Shown here: positions 60,739-64,000 of the stretch, piece after piece | Layout of the letters: the number at the start of each line of letters is the position of its first letter | Position numbering within the stretch: position 1 is the stretch's first letter | DNA from: Nonomuraea sediminis | Lineage (GTDB): Bacteria; Actinomycetota; Actinomycetes; Streptosporangiales; Streptosporangiaceae | Direction: 5' to 3' | Length of the DNA: 64,000 nucleotides | Assembly (NCBI RefSeq): GCF_018531495.1 | Contig: NZ_JAHDTI010000005.1 | Span: 372,001-436,000 of the forward strand | The notes under the pieces: generated by a model | The model's database searches: none | Told to the model about the DNA's origin: nothing | What the model saw: only the letters and a program-made list of their open reading frames with translations | Program-made: the position numbers and the translations under genes

Positions 60739-61098
60739 ATGGTGCCCAGGGTCACGGTGTGCAGCGCCCCCGAATGCCACCGCCTGTGCGAGGGCGGACG
60801 ATGCGACAAGTGCAGAGCAGAGGCAGAGCAGAAGCGGGGCACAGCAGCACAGCGCGGGTATGGCAGCAGGCACCGCTCCAGGTTCAGGCGTGCGGTACTC
60901 CGACGCGACCCTGTCTGCGTGGTGTGCCGTACAGCCGAAGCCACAGTGGCAGACCACCACCCGCTGTCACGCAGGCAGCTGATAGCCCAAGGCCTCGACC
61001 CCAACGACCCACAGCATGGACGCGGACTATGCGCCTCATGCCATGGTCGCGAGACCCAGGCCAACCCTGCACAGCGTGGAGGGTGGAACCAACGATGA
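60739..61098 (+). CDS. HNH endonuclease
   Basis: This 119-aa nuclease has CxxC pairs (CVVCRT) and the HNH core VADHHPLSRRQL, followed by GRGLCASCHGRET. The N-terminus has two extra CxxC-type motifs (CSAPEC and CDKC). HNH nucleases next to the terminase assist DNA packaging in many phages. A CAGGAG site precedes the ATG. It lies about 200 nt before the small terminase subunit. Confidence 0.92.
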   Translation: MVPRVTVCSAPECHRLCEGGRCDKCRAEAEQKRGTAAQRGYGSRHRSRFRRAVLRRDPVCVVCRTAEATVADHHPLSRRQLIAQGLDPNDPQHGRGLCASCHGRETQANPAQRGGWNQR

Positions 61099-61107
61099 TC
61101 CACACCA

Positions 61108-61177
61108 AATCGGACACAGCGGACACGCACGTTTCCGCAGGTCAGAGACCCGGGGAGATGTCCCCTAATGTCCGATT
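61108..61177. other. Structured gap between HNH and terminase genes
   Basis: AATCGGACA (61108-61116) and TGTCCGATT (61169-61177) are inverted repeats enclosing a smaller GGGGA/TCCCC pair (about 61153-61165). Further downstream CCCGCAACGGG occurs twice. A folded leader or a cos/pac-like signal is possible; neither is shown. Confidence 0.4.
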
Positions 61178-61299
61178 CTGGAAGACCGTGGGAGGGGCCG
61201 ACTTTCCCCCGTACGCATCCCCCGACTCTGCGTGACCCGATCTAACCCTCTGTGGCGACCCGCAACGGGCGTCACCCCGCAACGGGACGAGGTATCGCC

Positions 61300-61737
61300 A
61301 TGGCACCCACTCCGAAGCCTGCCAGCATGCGCCAGCGGCGGAACAAGACCTCCACAAGCGCGCGTCTGCATGCCGATCCCGATCTGAAGGCGCCGACGCT
61401 GCCTGATCGTGCGTGGCACGAGATGACGCTCGCATGGTGGAAGGACATCTGGTCCTCCCCGATGGCGCCCGAGTACGACGACTCCGACCGGCACGGCCTA
61501 TTCGTTCTCGCGGTGCTGATCGATGAGTTCTGGCTGTCGCCGACCAAGGACCTGGCGGCGGAGATCCGGCTGCAGCGGCAGTCGTTCGGCTTGTCTCCGA
61601 TCGACCGGCGTCGGTTGCAGTGGGAGATCGAGCGTGGCGACGAGGCGAGCGAGCGGACACGGAAGCGCCGGGCGAAGCCTGCCGCGAAGGGTGCGGATCC
61701 GGGTGCTGACCCGAGGTCGATCCTGCACGCGGTGTGA
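61300..61737 (+). CDS. Phage terminase small subunit
   Basis: This 145-aa protein precedes the large subunit. It reads RNKTSTSARLHADPDLKAP, then AWHEMTLAWWKDIWSSPMAP and VLIDEFWLSPTKDLAAEIRL, the pattern of Terminase_4-like DNA-recognition subunits. The C-terminal tail is basic and Ala/Pro-rich. The ATG at 61300 has a GAGG site; an upstream GTG is in frame. It ends 3 nt before the large subunit. Confidence 0.85.
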   Translation: MAPTPKPASMRQRRNKTSTSARLHADPDLKAPTLPDRAWHEMTLAWWKDIWSSPMAPEYDDSDRHGLFVLAVLIDEFWLSPTKDLAAEIRLQRQSFGLSPIDRRRLQWEIERGDEASERTRKRRAKPAAKGADPGADPRSILHAV

Positions 61738-61740
61738 GTC

Positions 61741-63375
61741 GTGGGGCTGCTGATCGTTCCCGGCCGCGATGAGGAATCCTGGCCGACGTTAGGCCCTCAG
61801 GTGTGCGACCTGCTGGAAGAGCGGGCCGTGCACGGCCCGGGTGACCTTCGCGGCAAGCCGTACCGGCTGGACGCGGAGAAGCGGGCGCTGATCTACCGCT
61901 GGTACGAGGTGTACCCGAAGGGACATCCTCGTGCTGGGAAGCGCCGGTTCAAGCGGGTCGGGCTGAGCGTCCGGAAGGGCACCGCGAAGACGGAGCTTGC
62001 GGCGGGCGTGGCATACGCCGAGCTGCACCCCGAGGGCCCGGTTCGCTGCGACGGGTTCGACGCCCACGGCGAGCCGGTCGGCGTGCCGGTGACCGACCCA
62101 TACATCCCGATGGTCGCCTACACCGAGGAGCAGACCGAAGATCTCGCCTATGCGGCGCTGTTGGTGATGGTTCTCGAGGGCGAGGACGTCGACCTGTTCG
62201 ACCCCGGCCTGGAGCGCATCATGCGCGCAGGCGGCGATGGGAAGGCCGTGGCCCTGGCGGCAGCGCCTGACTCTCGCGACGGTGCTCGGACCACGTTCCA
62301 GCACTTCGACGAGACGCACCGATTCACGGTGCCACGGCTCAAGGGCGCGCACCAGACGATGCTGGCCAACATCCCCAAGCGGATGCTCGCCGACCCGTGG
62401 AGCCTGGAGACCACCACCACGTACACGCCTGGCGAAGGGTCGGTGGCCGAGGGCACCCACGAGTACGCCGAGATGGTGGATCAAGGCAAGGCGAAGGATC
62501 GGACGCTGTTCTTCTTCCACCGTGAGGCAACGCCGCGGCCGGATGAGGATCTGTCGGATCCGGAGCAGATCCACGCCGCGGTGGTGGAGGCGTCGGGGCC
62601 GTCGATAGCGTCATGGCCCGACTTCGAGGGCCAGGTCGAGGCGATCATCTCGCTGCGGAATCAGCCTGACACTGACAAGGCGTACTGGGAGCGGGTGTGG
62701 CTGAACCGGCGGGTGCAGTCGGGCCGGCAGGCGTTCGATGCCGCCCGCTGGGCTGAACTGTTCCGGCCCGAGGTGACGATCCCGGACGGGGAGCTGATCA
62801 CGGTCGGGTTCGACGGCGCCCAGTTCCACGATGCGACCGCGCTCGTCGCCACCGACGTGGAGACGGGCTTCCAGTGGCCGCTGGGCATCTGGGAGTGCCC
62901 GCCGAACGTGGACGACTGGGAGTGCCCGGAGGACGAGGTCTCCGCGGCGCTGGAGGAGGCGTTCGACCGGTGGCAGGTGTGGCGCGTCTACGCCGACCCG
63001 CCGTACTGGGACGGAACGATCAACGCCTGGCGCGGCAAGTACGGCGCCAAGCGCGTCATCGAGTGGTGGACCAACCGGCCGCTCCAGATGGCGCACTCAC
63101 TGCGCAGCTACGCGGGCGCGATGACCTCCGGGGCGATCACCAGCAACGGCGACGAGATCTTCGCCCGGCACGTCGGCAACTCCCGCAAGCATCCACTCCA
63201 GCAGCTCGACGATCGCGGGCAGCCGCTGTGGACGATCCGCAAGGAACGCCCGGACTCGCCAAAGAAGATCGACGCCGCGATGGCCGGCGACCTGTCATGG
63301 GAAGCCCGCTGCGACGCGGTCGCGGCTGGCGCGAAGAAGAGAAACCGCTCCAACAAGGTGATCGTGATGAGGTGA
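61741..63375 (+). CDS. Phage terminase large subunit
   Basis: The terminase motor packages DNA into the procapsid and cuts it. The 544-aa protein begins at GTG, with a modified Walker A at RKGTAKTE (78-85) and Walker B in FQHFDETH (Asp190, Glu191). The RNase H-like nuclease half has GFDGAQFHDATALVATD (Asp358). The C-terminal acids may lie near DPPYWDG and DAAMAGDLSWEAR. It is followed by the portal gene after 1 nt. Confidence 0.92.
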   Translation: MGLLIVPGRDEESWPTLGPQVCDLLEERAVHGPGDLRGKPYRLDAEKRALIYRWYEVYPKGHPRAGKRRFKRVGLSVRKGTAKTELAAGVAYAELHPEGPVRCDGFDAHGEPVGVPVTDPYIPMVAYTEEQTEDLAYAALLVMVLEGEDVDLFDPGLERIMRAGGDGKAVALAAAPDSRDGARTTFQHFDETHRFTVPRLKGAHQTMLANIPKRMLADPWSLETTTTYTPGEGSVAEGTHEYAEMVDQGKAKDRTLFFFHREATPRPDEDLSDPEQIHAAVVEASGPSIASWPDFEGQVEAIISLRNQPDTDKAYWERVWLNRRVQSGRQAFDAARWAELFRPEVTIPDGELITVGFDGAQFHDATALVATDVETGFQWPLGIWECPPNVDDWECPEDEVSAALEEAFDRWQVWRVYADPPYWDGTINAWRGKYGAKRVIEWWTNRPLQMAHSLRSYAGAMTSGAITSNGDEIFARHVGNSRKHPLQQLDDRGQPLWTIRKERPDSPKKIDAAMAGDLSWEARCDAVAAGAKKRNRSNKVIVMR

Positions 63376-63376
63376 C

Positions 63377-64000
63377 ATGGCCAGGACCGAACTGCAGTGG
63401 CTCAAGCACCTGATCACCTGCCACGACAAAGAGCTGAATGAGCTGCGGCGCTGGGACGACTACTACGAGGGCGAGCAGCCCTTGTCGTACATGGCGCCGG
63501 AGCTGATCCAGGAGCTGGACGAGCGTGTCCGCCAGGTCGTCATCGAATGGCCGCGGCTGGTCGTCGACAGCGTCGAGGAGCGCCTGGACGTCGAGGGGTT
63601 CCGGTACGGCAAGCAGGCCGAGGCCGACGCCGATCTGTGGCGGATCTGGCAGTTCAATGACATGGACGAGCAGTCCCAGCAGGGCCATGTCGACGCTCTG
63701 GTGATGAAGCGGTCGTACGCGATCGTCGGCAGTAACGAGGACGACCCGCAGACGCCGATCATCACGGTGGAGTCGGCGTTGAACGTCTACGCCGAACGCG
63801 ATCCGCGCACCCGCAAGGTACGGGCTGCGGTCAAGCGGTGGAGTGAGGAAAGCGGCGAGGGCCAGGTCGACCACGCTGCGCTGTACCTTCCCGACGCCAA
63901 CGTGTGGTGGGTCAAGGTCAAGGGCGAGTGGATCGAGGACCCCGACTATCAGCGCGACGACCACGAGCTCGGCGAGGTCCTGGTCGAGCCGATCGTCAAC
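63377..64000 (+). CDS. Phage portal protein (3' end outside window)
   Basis: The first 208 residues are present. They start MARTELQWLKHLITCHDKEL and contain LRRWDDYYEGEQPLSYMAPE and WPRLVVDSVEERLDVEGFRY, typical of SPP1 gp6-like portals of actinophages. The portal forms the dodecameric DNA gate at a capsid vertex. The frame runs off the window edge without a stop. It directly follows the large terminase gene. Confidence 0.9.
   Translation, partial: MARTELQWLKHLITCHDKELNELRRWDDYYEGEQPLSYMAPELIQELDERVRQVVIEWPRLVVDSVEERLDVEGFRYGKQAEADADLWRIWQFNDMDEQSQQGHVDALVMKRSYAIVGSNEDDPQTPIITVESALNVYAERDPRTRKVRAAVKRWSEESGEGQVDHAALYLPDANVWWVKVKGEWIEDPDYQRDDHELGEVLVEPIVN

Larger units (their letters stand above)
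45905..64000 (+). mobile_element. Prophage, left part (integration, lysogeny, replication, terminase, portal start)
   Basis: Integrase, repressor, replication, HNH, terminase and portal genes occur in the order of a siphovirus-type prophage. Gene orientation is rightward except for the repressor. Overlapping starts are frequent. The structural genes after the portal and the right attachment site lie beyond the window. Confidence 0.93.

Overview
The window is high-GC DNA from an actinomycete. Its gene order (comEC-holA, rpsT, lepA, hemW, hrcA-dnaJ, rsmE, HIT, phoH-ybeY-corC-like, era) is the conserved actinobacterial housekeeping neighbourhood. Frequent GTG starts, 4-nt ATGA/GTGA overlaps and large FtsX-type transporters fit a member of the Streptosporangiales or a relative. 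The genus is an inference and cannot be read from the sequence.

Layout. 1-5.5 kb: the end of a TPR regulator, then a complete urease operon ureABCFGD without ureE. 5.5-21 kb: the housekeeping block (era, NUDIX, an inactive cytidine-deaminase-like protein, lipoprotein, corC-like, ybeY, phoH, HIT, an ECF sigma factor with a membrane partner, rsmE, dnaJ, hrcA with a CIRCE operator, DUF3097, DUF4870, hemW). 21-24 kb: a secreted GH18 chitinase behind a 25-bp palindrome, then a scar with an N-terminally truncated TnpB, an amputated amidohydrolase and a frameshifted LysR gene. 24-31 kb: a DUF1453-like membrane protein, a histidine kinase/response regulator pair and an ABC transporter. These genes carry in-frame tandem-repeat expansions; the most extreme is a 125-codon ORF made only of repeats between the ABC ATPase and its permease. 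31-34.6 kb: lepA with a duplicated 3' end, a GH18-like secreted protein and rpsT. 34.8-42 kb: a four-gene FtsX/MacB-type ABC system, then an MFS exporter with a divergent MarR gene. 44.2-45.9 kb: holA, a degenerate C/A-rich spacer and the last 76 codons of comEC.

45.9-64 kb is the left part of a prophage inserted inside comEC. It starts with a recombinase-like protein lacking the catalytic serine and a large serine integrase. A low-GC XRE repressor gene, convergent with the integrase, follows. Then come tightly overlapping early genes (Cro-like, RusA, BRO-N antirepressor, RecB/Cas4-like nuclease, prim-pol primase, DUF3987 helicase-like protein), a GGGGATG-repeat region that could be the replication origin, small early genes of unknown function, a strong terminator, tail-type proteins, an HNH nuclease, both terminase subunits and the start of the portal gene. 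The right end lies outside the window.

The most unusual signals are the comEC integration site, the reading-phase-preserving minisatellites at 24.9-30.1 kb, the GGGGATG inverted-repeat array at 55.0-55.36 kb, the TnpB right end beside the chitinase stop codon, and the duplicated lepA terminus.
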